From: an uncultured Chromatiaceae bacterium | Lineage (GTDB): Bacteria > Pseudomonadota > Gammaproteobacteria > Tenderiales > Tenderiaceae | Direction: 5' to 3' | DNA length: 64,000 bases | NCBI GenBank assembly: GCA_945787735.1 | Contig: CALZIQ010000002.1 | Location: forward strand, 1-64,000 | In this document: one piece after another, positions 56,357 to 64,000 of the stretch | How the letters are laid out: every line of letters begins with the position of its first letter | How positions within the stretch are numbered: position 1 is the stretch's first letter | The notes under the pieces: generated by a model | Seen by the model: only the letters and a program-made list of their open reading frames with translations | What the model was told of the DNA's origin: nothing | Database searches by the model: none | Translations under genes and position numbers: made by a program

Positions 56357-57211
56357 TTATTGACATGCTTTTATAAACGCCAGCGCCGCATTTGAGAGTG
56401 TGCGCTGTGGGTGATGCACAATACCCAGTCTTCGTTCGACCACGATATGTCGGCCCTGTTCAGGGCGTAATTCTTCTTCGAGCATGTTGTCGGGCAGCAG
56501 GCTCCAGCCCAGGCCGACTGAGACCAGCATCTTGATAGTCTCGAGGTAATGGGTTTCCAGTTTTGTTTCCAGCTGACCGACGGCCAATTTTTTGTCAATC
56601 AGCTCGCGCGTGTAGGTACCTCGACCGGGCAAGATGGCGGGGTAACGCGCCATGATTTTGGGCGTAATTTTGGTTTGCTTACTTAGGGCATGTTCAGGGC
56701 TGGCGGCCAGTACCAGGCGATCGGTCCAGACTTCAATCAACGTTAGCGCTGTGCTGTTTGGTGGTGGCAGGGTGACGATAGCGAGTTCTAGCTCACCTTG
56801 TTCCACAGCGCGGCAGGCCATTTCCGAATCCATAAAACTCAGATCCAATTGCACTTTGGCATGCTGCCGGATGAATGTGTGCAGTACCGACGGCAAGCGG
56901 TGCAGACTGATGTGGTGGCTGGTGGCCATTTTGAGCGGGCCGCTAATCTCGCCGCTGAGGTTGTGGATTGCGCGGCGGCTGTCTTCCAGTTCGGTAATGA
57001 TGCGTCGGGCGTGGCCCTGCAAGGTGCGGCCGGCTTCGGTGAGGCTGATCTGGCGGCCGATACGATCGAACAGGCGGGTGTCGAGCTGGTTTTCCAGGGC
57101 GGCGATGCGTTTGCTCACCGCCGGCTGGGTCAGGTGCAGTGCTTCTGCCGCACGCGAAAAGGAGGCGTGCTGGGCAACGGTCAGAAAGGCGTGCAAGTCT
57201 TCCGTGTTCAT
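56357..57211 (-). CDS. LysR-family transcriptional regulator
   Basis: The 284-residue protein has the LysR HTH (LHAFLTVAQHASFSRAAEAL, LTQPAVSKRIAALENQLDTRLFDR) and an effector-binding domain (SGEISGPLKMATSHHISLHR, LELAIVTLPPP, SVGLGWSLLPDNML). It is divergent from leuC, and a perfect palindrome lies 12 bases before its start codon, so it probably regulates itself and leuCDB. The co-inducer could be a leucine-pathway intermediate by analogy with other LysR/leu arrangements, but this is an inference. Confidence 0.93.
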   Translation of the reverse strand: MNTEDLHAFLTVAQHASFSRAAEALHLTQPAVSKRIAALENQLDTRLFDRIGRQISLTEAGRTLQGHARRIITELEDSRRAIHNLSGEISGPLKMATSHHISLHRLPSVLHTFIRQHAKVQLDLSFMDSEMACRAVEQGELELAIVTLPPPNSTALTLIEVWTDRLVLAASPEHALSKQTKITPKIMARYPAILPGRGTYTRELIDKKLAVGQLETKLETHYLETIKMLVSVGLGWSLLPDNMLEEELRPEQGRHIVVERRLGIVHHPQRTLSNAALAFIKACQ

Positions 57212-57222
57212 TTCTGAATTCT

Positions 57223-57237
57223 ATTCCAAATTGGAAT
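57223..57237. promoter_or_regulatory. Candidate LysR operator between the regulator and leuC
   Basis: ATTCCAAATTGGAAT is a perfect 15-base palindrome containing a T-N11-A LysR-box pattern. It lies in the divergent 114-base gap, near the regulator's start, where an autorepression site is expected. Confidence 0.6.
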
Positions 57238-57325
57238 GAATTACATGAAAATTATGAATTGGAGTTATTTTTCCGCCGGGTCTAAGATGCTACACATTGT
57301 AGTGAAATAAAGAAGGAGAATCGCC

Positions 57326-58741
57326 GTGGCCGGCAAGACCTTATACGACAAATTATGGGACGCCCACGTGGTGCGTCAGAGTGATGATGGTAGTTGTTTA
57401 ATCTATATCGATAGGCAGTTGGTGCACGAAGTCACTTCGCCCCAGGCCTTCGAAGGCCTGCGCCTGGCACAGCGTAAGCCATGGCGCACAGATGCGAATC
57501 TGGCGACACCGGATCATAACGTGCCCACTACGGGTCAGGCGGCCGGGGTTGAAGGCATTGCTGATCCGATCTCTAAGCTGCAGGTGCAGACCTTGGATGC
57601 CAATTGCACCGAATTTGGTATCACCGAATTCAAGATGAACGACCCACGTCAGGGCATAGTGCATGTGGTCGGGCCGGAGCAGGGTGCGACATTGCCGGGC
57701 ATGACGGTAGTCTGTGGTGATTCCCATACCTCAACTCATGGTGCTTTGGGTGCCTTGGCGCACGGTATTGGCACCTCTGAGGTGGAGCACGTACTGGCGA
57801 CCCAGTGCCTGATCCAGAAGAAATCGAAGAACATGCTGATTAAGGTAAATGGCCATGTCGGTGCGGGTGTAACCGCCAAGGACATTGTGCTGGCAATCAT
57901 CGGCAAGATTGGCACTGCTGGCGGTACCGGTTATGCCATTGAGTTTGCCGGTGAGGCGATTCAGGCATTGTCAATAGAAGGCCGCATGACTGTTTGTAAT
58001 ATGGCCATCGAAGGCGGTGCTCGCGCCGGCATGGTGGCGGTGGATGACAAGACGATTGAATACGTCAAGGGCCGTCCTTATGCGCCGTCTGAAGATCAAT
58101 GGGAAACAGCAGTGGCCGCTTGGCGTGATTTACACAGTGATGCCGGTGCTAAGTTCGATGCACTAGTGGAATTGAACGCTGCCGACATTCAGCCGCAAGT
58201 CACCTGGGGTACTTCACCCGAGATGGTTGTGCCAGTGGGTGACAAAGTGCCTAACCCTGCTAACGAAGCGGATGCGGTCAAACGCACCGGCATGCAAAAG
58301 GCATTGGCCTATATGGGGCTTGAAGCGAATACACCTATCGATGAGATTGCCGTGGACAAGGTCTTCATCGGTTCGTGCACCAATTCGCGCATTGAAGACA
58401 TGCGTGCCGCGGCGGAAGTGGCTAAAGGCCGTAAAGTGGCCGGCAGCGTTAAATTAGCCATGGTGGTGCCGGGTTCTGGGTTGGTGAAAAAACAGGCAGA
58501 AGCAGAAGGCTTGGACAAGATTTTTACTGAAGCCGGTTTTGAATGGCGCGAGCCGGGCTGCTCCATGTGTCTGGCCATGAACGCCGACCGCCTGGAGCCG
58601 GGCGAGCGTTGCGCTTCGACCTCGAATCGTAATTTCGAAGGGCGTCAGGGGCAAGGTGGCCGTACCCATTTGGTTAGTCCAGCGATGGCAGCAGCGGCGG
58701 CGATTGCCGGTCACTTTACCGATGTGCGTGAGTTAGGATAG
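57326..58741 (+). CDS. leuC: 3-isopropylmalate dehydratase large subunit
   Basis: LeuC with LeuD isomerises 2- to 3-isopropylmalate through a [4Fe-4S] aconitase-type site. The 471-residue product has [32 protein letters not shown], the first cluster Cys in [16 protein letters not shown] (about residue 350) and the other two in [15 protein letters not shown], then [26 protein letters not shown] precedes the GTG start. It is the first gene of leuCDB-asd. Confidence 0.97.
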   Translation: MAGKTLYDKLWDAHVVRQSDDGSCLIYIDRQLVHEVTSPQAFEGLRLAQRKPWRTDANLATPDHNVPTTGQAAGVEGIADPISKLQVQTLDANCTEFGITEFKMNDPRQGIVHVVGPEQGATLPGMTVVCGDSHTSTHGALGALAHGIGTSEVEHVLATQCLIQKKSKNMLIKVNGHVGAGVTAKDIVLAIIGKIGTAGGTGYAIEFAGEAIQALSIEGRMTVCNMAIEGGARAGMVAVDDKTIEYVKGRPYAPSEDQWETAVAAWRDLHSDAGAKFDALVELNAADIQPQVTWGTSPEMVVPVGDKVPNPANEADAVKRTGMQKALAYMGLEANTPIDEIAVDKVFIGSCTNSRIEDMRAAAEVAKGRKVAGSVKLAMVVPGSGLVKKQAEAEGLDKIFTEAGFEWREPGCSMCLAMNADRLEPGERCASTSNRNFEGRQGQGGRTHLVSPAMAAAAAIAGHFTDVRELG

Positions 58742-58753
58742 GGGGAGCGAGTT

Positions 58754-59389
58754 ATGGAAAAGTTTGTCACATTAAACGGTATGGTTGTGCCCTTGGATAG
58801 GCCTAATGTCGATACCGACGCCATCATTCCTAAACAGTTTTTGAAGTCGATCAAACGTTCTGGTTTTGGTCCTAATCTGTTTGATGAGTGGCGTTATCTC
58901 GATCATGGTGAGCCGGGTATGGACAACAGCACGCGGCCGCTGAATCCTGAGTTTGTTTTGAATCAGGCGCGTTATGAGGGTGCACAGGTGTTGCTCGGGC
59001 GTGACAATTTCGGTTGCGGTTCATCGCGTGAGCATGCGCCTTGGGCGCTGGAAGATTATGGCTTTCGTTGCATCATCGCGCCTAGCTTTGCCGACATCTT
59101 CTACAACAATTGTTTCAAGAACGGCATTCTGCCCATAGTGTTGGATGCAAGCATCGTGGATCAATTGTTTAAGGAAACTGAGGCGAGCGAGGATTATCAG
59201 CTGAGTGTGGATTTGCCTGAGCAAAAAGTAACCACACCATCAGGTGAATCGTTTGCATTTGAGGTGGATGAATTTCGCAAATATTGTTTGCTGAATGGCC
59301 TCGATGATATCGGTCTTACCCTGCAGCATGTGGATGACATTAAGGCTTACGAAGAAAAACGCAAAGCCGAAGCGCCCTGGTTGTTTTAA
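58754..59389 (+). CDS. leuD: 3-isopropylmalate dehydratase small subunit
   Basis: LeuD forms the swivelling domain that completes the isopropylmalate isomerase. The 211-residue product has [68 protein letters not shown] and [20 protein letters not shown]. It starts 12 bases after leuC. A terminal-inverted-repeat element separates it from leuB. Confidence 0.97.
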   Translation: MEKFVTLNGMVVPLDRPNVDTDAIIPKQFLKSIKRSGFGPNLFDEWRYLDHGEPGMDNSTRPLNPEFVLNQARYEGAQVLLGRDNFGCGSSREHAPWALEDYGFRCIIAPSFADIFYNNCFKNGILPIVLDASIVDQLFKETEASEDYQLSVDLPEQKVTTPSGESFAFEVDEFRKYCLLNGLDDIGLTLQHVDDIKAYEEKRKAEAPWLF

Positions 59390-59396
59390 AAATATA

Positions 59397-59518
59397 TGTA
59401 GGGTGGGTTAGCGCAGCGTAACACACCGAGCTGTGCCGATAGGCACTCAACAATGATTTTGTTGCTGTGCAACGCTGTGGTGGGTGATGACGAAAAAACG
59501 TGTCTAACTCACCCTACA
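59397..59518. mobile_element. 122-bp element with 15-bp terminal inverted repeats between leuD and leuB
   Basis: TGTAGGGTGGGTTAG (59397-59411) and CTAACTCACCCTACA (59504-59518) are inverted with one mismatch. The GTAGGGTGGGTTAGCGCAGCGTAAC-type end is a motif seen in dispersed repeats of many bacterial genomes. The interior is not coding in a recognised way. No clear target duplication is seen. It lies inside the leu transcription unit, and its RNA could form a long hairpin. Confidence 0.72.
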
Positions 59519-59545
59519 TTTACACATGAGTTTGAGAGAAAAAAG

Positions 59546-60619
59546 ATGACAAAGAAAATTGCAGTTCTGCCTGGTGATGGCATTGGTCCAGAGATCGTTC
59601 GTGAAGCGGTCAAGGTGTTAGAAGCGCTAAAGGCCAATCATGGTCTGGATATCGAAATGACTGAAGGCACCATCGGTGGCGCTGGTTATGATGCGGCGGG
59701 TGATCCTTTGCCAGCAGAAACGCTTGAACTGGCCAAGGCCTCTGATGCCGTACTACTGGGCGCTGTCGGTGGCCCACAGTACGACAGCCTGGATCGTCCT
59801 TTGCGTCCTGAGCGTGGCCTGTTGCGCATTCGTAAAGAGCTTAACTTGTTCGGTAATCTGCGTCCTGCGCTGCTCTATCCAGAACTGGCAGAGGCCTCTA
59901 CGCTGAAACCTGAAGTGGTTTCAGGTTTAGATATCATGATCGTGCGTGAATTGACAGGTGATATCTACTTCGGTCAGCCGCGCGGCATCGAAGAGCGCAA
60001 CGGAGAGCGCGTTGGATTCAATACCATGGTGTATTCAGAATCTGAAATCCGTCGTGTGGCCGACATGGCCTTCCAGATCGCGATGAAGCGCGATAAAAAA
60101 CTCTGTTCGGTGGAAAAGGCCAATGTGCTCGAGTGCAGCGAGCTGTGGAAAGAAATCGTTATCGAGGTCAGCAAGGACTACCCAGAGGTAGAGTTGAGTC
60201 ACATGTATGTGGACAACGCCGCCATGCAGTTGGTGCGGGCACCAAAGCAGTTTGATGTGATCGTGACCGGTAATATCTTCGGCGACATTTTGTCCGACGC
60301 GGCCTCAATGCTGACGGGTTCTATTGGCATGCTGCCATCAGCCTCGCTGGATGAAAAGAATAAGGGTATGTACGAGCCGATTCACGGTTCTGCACCGGAC
60401 ATTGCCGGAAAAGATATCGCCAATCCGTTGGCGACAATCCTGTCTGTCTCGATGATGTTGCGTTACACTTTTGCAGATGAGGCGCAAGCGCAGCGTGTCG
60501 ATGATGCTGTGGCTAAGGTTTTGGCGGATGGTTATCGCACTGTGGACATCTACTCGGAAGGGACGAAGAAGGTGTCCTGCTCTGAGATGGGTGATGCAGT
60601 CGTCGCTGCATTGTCTTAA
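59546..60619 (+). CDS. leuB: 3-isopropylmalate dehydrogenase
   Basis: LeuB oxidatively decarboxylates 3-isopropylmalate with NAD+. The 357-residue product begins [18 protein letters not shown], with [81 protein letters not shown] and the NAD-binding [17 protein letters not shown]. The frame opens upstream in the repeat element, but ATG 59546 is fixed by homology. Confidence 0.97.
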   Translation: MTKKIAVLPGDGIGPEIVREAVKVLEALKANHGLDIEMTEGTIGGAGYDAAGDPLPAETLELAKASDAVLLGAVGGPQYDSLDRPLRPERGLLRIRKELNLFGNLRPALLYPELAEASTLKPEVVSGLDIMIVRELTGDIYFGQPRGIEERNGERVGFNTMVYSESEIRRVADMAFQIAMKRDKKLCSVEKANVLECSELWKEIVIEVSKDYPEVELSHMYVDNAAMQLVRAPKQFDVIVTGNIFGDILSDAASMLTGSIGMLPSASLDEKNKGMYEPIHGSAPDIAGKDIANPLATILSVSMMLRYTFADEAQAQRVDDAVAKVLADGYRTVDIYSEGTKKVSCSEMGDAVVAALS

Positions 60620-60639
60620 TAGTTTTGAGGGATAAACAA

Positions 60640-61752
60640 ATGAAACGAGTAGGATTGATCGGATGGCGCGGCATGGTCGGTTCAGTGCTGATGCAACGCA
60701 TGCGCGAAAACAACGATTTTGCCGATATCGAGCCGGTGTTTTTCACCACCTCACAGGCCGGTCAGCCTGGCCCCGATGTAGGCAAGGATGTGCCGGCGCT
60801 GAAAGATGCAAAAAGCATCGACGAGCTAAAGACGATGGATGTCATCATCTCTTGTCAGGGCGGTGACTACACCAAAGAGATCTATGCGCCGTTACGTGCC
60901 GCTGGCTGGAATGGCTACTGGATCGATGCTGCTTCGGCCCTGCGCATGAAAGATGATTCGATTATCGTGCTTGATCCGGTCAACAAGGACGTGATCAAGG
61001 ATGGTTTGGCGAACGGCGTTAAAACCTACGTGGGTGGTAACTGCACCGTCAGCCTGATGTTGATGGCTATCGGTGGACTGTTTGAAAAAGGTCTGGTGGA
61101 GTGGATTACGCCGATGACTTATCAGGCTGCATCCGGTGCCGGAGCGCGCAACATGCGTGAGTTGATTCAGCAGATGGGTGCCGTCAATGCTAATGTCGAG
61201 TCACTGTTGAATGATCCTGCTTCTGCCATCCTGGAAATCGATAAAAACACAGCTGAATTCATTCGTTCTGCTGATTATCCGACTGAGTCTTGGCCGGTGC
61301 CCCTGGCTGGTTCACTGATTCCATGGATCGATGTACCGCTTGAGTCCGGTCAGAGCAAGGAAGAGTGGAAGGCCCAGGTTGAGACCAACAAGATCCTCGG
61401 TCGCAGTGATAACCCAGTGCCGATTGATGGGCTTTGTGTGCGCATTGGTGCCATGCGTTGTCACTCTCAGGCCTTGACCATCAAGCTGACCCAGGACGCG
61501 CCGCTGGATGAAATCAGCGACATCATTGCCAGCCATAACGACTGGGTCAAGGTCGTGCCGAACGAGCAGCAGGTTACGATGACAGATCTTACTCCGGCTG
61601 CTGTGACCGGCACCTTGACGGTTCCAGTTGGACGGATGCGTAAGCTGAGCATGGGTAATGACTACCTGTCGGCCTTCACAGTGGGGGATCAGTTGCTGTG
61701 GGGTGCGGCGGAGCCGCTGCGCCGTATGTTGCGCATTCTGCTCGAGGATTGA
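60640..61752 (+). CDS. asd: Aspartate-semialdehyde dehydrogenase
   Basis: Asd reduces aspartyl phosphate to aspartate semialdehyde for lysine, threonine, methionine and diaminopimelate. The 370-residue product has the nucleotide-binding start [20 protein letters not shown], the active-site Cys in [18 protein letters not shown] (about residue 135), [15 protein letters not shown], and the catalytic His region [16 protein letters not shown]. It is the gram-negative E. coli type. GAGGGA precedes ATG 60640. Confidence 0.97.
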   Translation: MKRVGLIGWRGMVGSVLMQRMRENNDFADIEPVFFTTSQAGQPGPDVGKDVPALKDAKSIDELKTMDVIISCQGGDYTKEIYAPLRAAGWNGYWIDAASALRMKDDSIIVLDPVNKDVIKDGLANGVKTYVGGNCTVSLMLMAIGGLFEKGLVEWITPMTYQAASGAGARNMRELIQQMGAVNANVESLLNDPASAILEIDKNTAEFIRSADYPTESWPVPLAGSLIPWIDVPLESGQSKEEWKAQVETNKILGRSDNPVPIDGLCVRIGAMRCHSQALTIKLTQDAPLDEISDIIASHNDWVKVVPNEQQVTMTDLTPAAVTGTLTVPVGRMRKLSMGNDYLSAFTVGDQLLWGAAEPLRRMLRILLED

Positions 61753-61758
61753 TGCTGA

Positions 61759-62781
61759 ATGAGCAAGATGTATAAGGTCGCTGTGGTAGGCTGCGACACA
61801 CTGGTCGGTGAAGCCATCCTGACGCTGCTGGAAGAACGTGAATTTCCGCTTGAATCTATTCATGCGGTATCAGACAACGCCGGTGGACGGGTCGCTTTTA
61901 AAGAGCGCCATTTGAAAGTCGAACCGCTGGCGAAGTTTGATTTTTCACAGGTTGAGCTGGCCTTCTTTTGTGTTGATGAGGCGCTGGCGGAAGAGTTTGC
62001 CCCGAAGGCGGCAGAGGCGGGCTGTGTGGTGATTGATGATAGCCCCTGTTTTCGTCTGGAGGAGGATGTGCCGCTGGTGGTAGCCGAAGTCAATCCTGAG
62101 ACGATTGCCGATTACGCAAAACAGAACATCATCGCCAATCCCGGTACCAACGCCACGCTGCTTACTACCGTGCTTAAACCATTGCATGATGTTGCCGGTA
62201 TTGCACACATCAATGTTGTGACACTGCAGGCGGTCTCGGGCAAAGACAAAGCTGGTGTGGAAGAGTTGGCTAAGCAATCTTCGGCTATCTTTAATTTAAA
62301 GCCCATTGAGAGTGAAGTTTTTGAGAAGCAGATCGCATTTAATATCTTGCCCCAGATTGGTGCTATCCTAGATGACGGTTATAGTCGGGAAGAGGTCAAG
62401 CTAACGTGGGAAGCGGCCAAAATCTTTGCCCGGAAAGAGCTGCCTGTCAGCGCCACATGCATTCGTGTGCCTGTTTTTCATGGCCACGCGATGGTGGTGA
62501 ATCTTGAAACAGAGCAGCCCATAACTGTGGAGCGGGCCAGGGAGTTGCTCGAGAATGCAGCCGCTGTCAGATTGATGTTAGATGATATTCCCACCCCTGT
62601 GACCGACGTGGCTGGTGAAGATGTAGTTTTTGTTGGCCGATTGCGCCAAGACTCGTCGCATGTCAAGGGTTTAGATTTATGGCTTGTCGCCGATAATGTA
62701 CGAAAGGGGGCCGCTCTTAATAGTGTCCAGATAGCAGAAATTCTGATAAAACAATATTTGAACCGAGTATCAGGGAAGTGA
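61759..62781 (+). CDS. Asd-like protein lacking the catalytic cysteine (USG-1 type)
   Basis: The 340-residue protein is homologous to aspartate-semialdehyde dehydrogenase: KVAVVGCDTLVGEAILTLLE, then VVIDDSPCFRLEEDVPLVVAEVNPE (in two parts) and SATCIRVPVFHGHAMVV. Where active enzymes have ANPNCST, this protein has ANPGTNAT, so the nucleophilic Cys is replaced, probably by Thr. This is how USG-1 proteins next to asd and fimV differ in Pseudomonas and enterics. It is probably not an active Asd. The role is unknown. It starts 6 bases after asd. Confidence 0.86.
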   Translation: MSKMYKVAVVGCDTLVGEAILTLLEEREFPLESIHAVSDNAGGRVAFKERHLKVEPLAKFDFSQVELAFFCVDEALAEEFAPKAAEAGCVVIDDSPCFRLEEDVPLVVAEVNPETIADYAKQNIIANPGTNATLLTTVLKPLHDVAGIAHINVVTLQAVSGKDKAGVEELAKQSSAIFNLKPIESEVFEKQIAFNILPQIGAILDDGYSREEVKLTWEAAKIFARKELPVSATCIRVPVFHGHAMVVNLETEQPITVERARELLENAAAVRLMLDDIPTPVTDVAGEDVVFVGRLRQDSSHVKGLDLWLVADNVRKGAALNSVQIAEILIKQYLNRVSGK

Positions 62782-62899
62782 TTATTGGTTGTTTTGTGAA
62801 CAAAAGCCGGATGTCTGGTCGTGTTCAAAAAAAATTAACTAAATATTCAAAATAACCGAACGATAGCCGTTATACAGTATGGCTGGATGTTGAGATAGG

Positions 62900-64000
62900 A
62901 TGAAAACCAGGATCGGGAAATTGAGTAAGGGATTCAAAAAACGTCGATTAGCAATAGCATTAAGCACTTGGATGATGGCAGCATCAAGCCTTGTTCATGC
63001 CCTTGGTATGGGAGAGATTGAGGTTAGTACTTCCCTCAATGAGCCTCTTAACGCGAAAATCAAACTTTTTTCTGCATCTTCGGAAGAATTAAGCAGCTTG
63101 GCTGTCAAAATGGCCTCTCAGGATGCTTTTAATCGCATGGGGATCGAGCGTTTACCTGTGTTGCGCGATCTTGAGTTCGAGCTAGTCAGTTCTGGGGCAG
63201 GCTCACCTTATATACAAGTCATATCATCCAGAGCCATCAAGGAACCCTTTCTAGATTTTATTCTTACCATCAACTGGGCCAGCGGCCAGATGATGCGTGA
63301 GTACACATTATTGCTTGATCCCCCTGTTTTTGAAAAAGATCAACAAGTTGGCCGCATTAGTGCAGCCACAACCCAGCCGGCAAAAGTGGTAAGGGAGCAG
63401 CCCGCTGTTTCAACCGCACGGCCGCGCGTAGCATCACCTGGAAGTTATGGTCCTACTAGCCGGAAAGATACTCTCTGGACTGTGGCACAGGATATGCGTC
63501 CTGACAGGTCGGTGAGTGTGCCGCAGATGATGATCGGTTTGCTGAAAAAAAATCCAGAAGCATTTGATAATAACAACATTAATAATCTCAAAGCGGGATA
63601 CATTCTGCGTTCGCCGGAAATGGAGGTTATTACAGAATTAAGCAAGCAGCAGGCAGCTGCTGAGTCTAATCGCCAGTATCAGGACTGGTTAGCGAACAAA
63701 GGTAAGGCGGCACCGTCAGCGGCGGGCCAACAACAGCGTGTTGCGGCTGCGCCATCTGCTGCCGAAACGACAAGCAGCAAGCCTGCTGCAGCCCCTGCGG
63801 TGGCTGAAAAAACCTCGACTGGGGCTCGGTTGCAGCTCTTGACGCCTGACGAGGAGGCCAAAATTCGCACTGGCGTTGGCTCGGGCAGTTCAGACGAGTC
63901 CATCGAAGTGCTGCAGCGGCAGCTGTCGGTGGCATTGGAATCTGCAGAAGCTGGTCGCCAGGAAAATTCTGATTTGCGCATGCGTCTCGAAGAGCTGGAA
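62900..64000 (+). CDS. fimV: FimV-like peptidoglycan-binding polar protein (3' end outside window)
   Basis: The frame is open to the window edge (367 codons). After a basic start (MKTRIGKLSKGFKKRRLAIA) comes a signal-like helix ending SSLVHA. The conserved FimV N-terminal domain follows (LGMGEIEVSTSLNEPLNAKI, FELVSSGAGSPYIQVISS, REYTLLLDPP), then a LysM-like region (GPTSRKDTLWTVAQDMRPD, NINNLKAGYILRSP). An Ala/Pro linker and the start of a coiled coil (VLQRQLSVALESAEAGRQE) come next. FimV is a polar hub needed for type IV pilus twitching. AGGA lies close to ATG 62900. The C-terminal TPR/FimV_C part is not seen. Confidence 0.92.
   Translation, partial: MKTRIGKLSKGFKKRRLAIALSTWMMAASSLVHALGMGEIEVSTSLNEPLNAKIKLFSASSEELSSLAVKMASQDAFNRMGIERLPVLRDLEFELVSSGAGSPYIQVISSRAIKEPFLDFILTINWASGQMMREYTLLLDPPVFEKDQQVGRISAATTQPAKVVREQPAVSTARPRVASPGSYGPTSRKDTLWTVAQDMRPDRSVSVPQMMIGLLKKNPEAFDNNNINNLKAGYILRSPEMEVITELSKQQAAAESNRQYQDWLANKGKAAPSAAGQQQRVAAAPSAAETTSSKPAAAPAVAEKTSTGARLQLLTPDEEAKIRTGVGSGSSDESIEVLQRQLSVALESAEAGRQENSDLRMRLEELE

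Overview
The window looks like chromosomal DNA of a free-living gammaproteobacterium. Support comes from RNase T, a PhoQ-type kinase, HslR/Hsp15, LpxH, CmoM, a GlrK-QseG-GlrR module, FimV, and the truA-trpF-accD-folC-dedD-cvpA-purF-metZ gene order known from Pseudomonas and sulfur-oxidising relatives. A group 3b-type NiFe hydrogenase and a PEP-CTERM-associated acyltransferase suggest an environmental, metabolically flexible lineage. No rRNA, tRNA, CRISPR array, prophage or complete insertion sequence was seen. The DNA is densely coding with many 4-bp start/stop overlaps.

Layout. 0-4.4 kb: the 3' end of a PhoQ-like kinase, rnt, pyrC, a tandem pair of exported DUF1566-type proteins, and truA. 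4.5-5 kb: two very small genes. 5.2-14.2 kb: trpF-trpB-trpA-accD-folC-dedD-like-cvpA-purF, then metZ behind a SAM-II riboswitch and intrinsic terminator. 14.2-17.8 kb, minus strand: a three-gene lipid-linked sugar module (methyltransferase, polytopic membrane protein, GtrB-type glycosyltransferase). 17.9-23.8 kb: methyltransferase, glycerate kinase, OmpA-type lipoprotein, TPR/glycosyltransferase protein, DUF455 ferritin-like protein. 23.8-28.6 kb: hydrogenase hyhB-hyhG-(four-helix-bundle gene)-hyhS-hyhL and a frameshifted maturation protease. 28.8-31.4 kb: a 48-residue exported protein and ppsA. 31.4-34.8 kb: an ECF sigma factor, a zinc-finger anti-sigma factor, a strongly acidic exported protein and a TPR plus beta-barrel outer-membrane protein. 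34.9-44.2 kb: a MITE, pgm, htpG, hslR, an HTH-receiver regulator, hemH, lpxH, ppiA and cysS. 44.3-49.8 kb: glrK-qseG-glrR, a GlrR-type site plus sigma-54 promoter, the PEP-CTERM acyltransferase, cmoM and a small membrane protein. 50-57.2 kb: two unknown exported/membrane proteins, an NsrR-type regulator, folD, exported msrA, a MacAB-like efflux system and a LysR regulator. 57.3-64 kb: leuC-leuD-(TIR element)-leuB-asd-usg-like-fimV, with fimV running off the end.

The main points for a second look are regulatory. The metZ leader contains a SAM-II aptamer whose 3' strand can pair with the 5' arm of the following terminator. Just downstream of glrR there is an exact TGTC-N10-GACA GlrR-type site and a near-consensus sigma-54 promoter, which could drive a small RNA or the acyltransferase gene. 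The ECF sigma operon encodes an acidic secreted protein next to a TPR-barrel protein and may be an undescribed surface-protein or stress system. The hydrogenase operon carries a four-helix-bundle gene between structural genes and a protease broken by a one-base frameshift. The leu-asd-fimV and truA-metZ halves of a commonly contiguous cluster lie more than 40 kb apart here, in permuted order.
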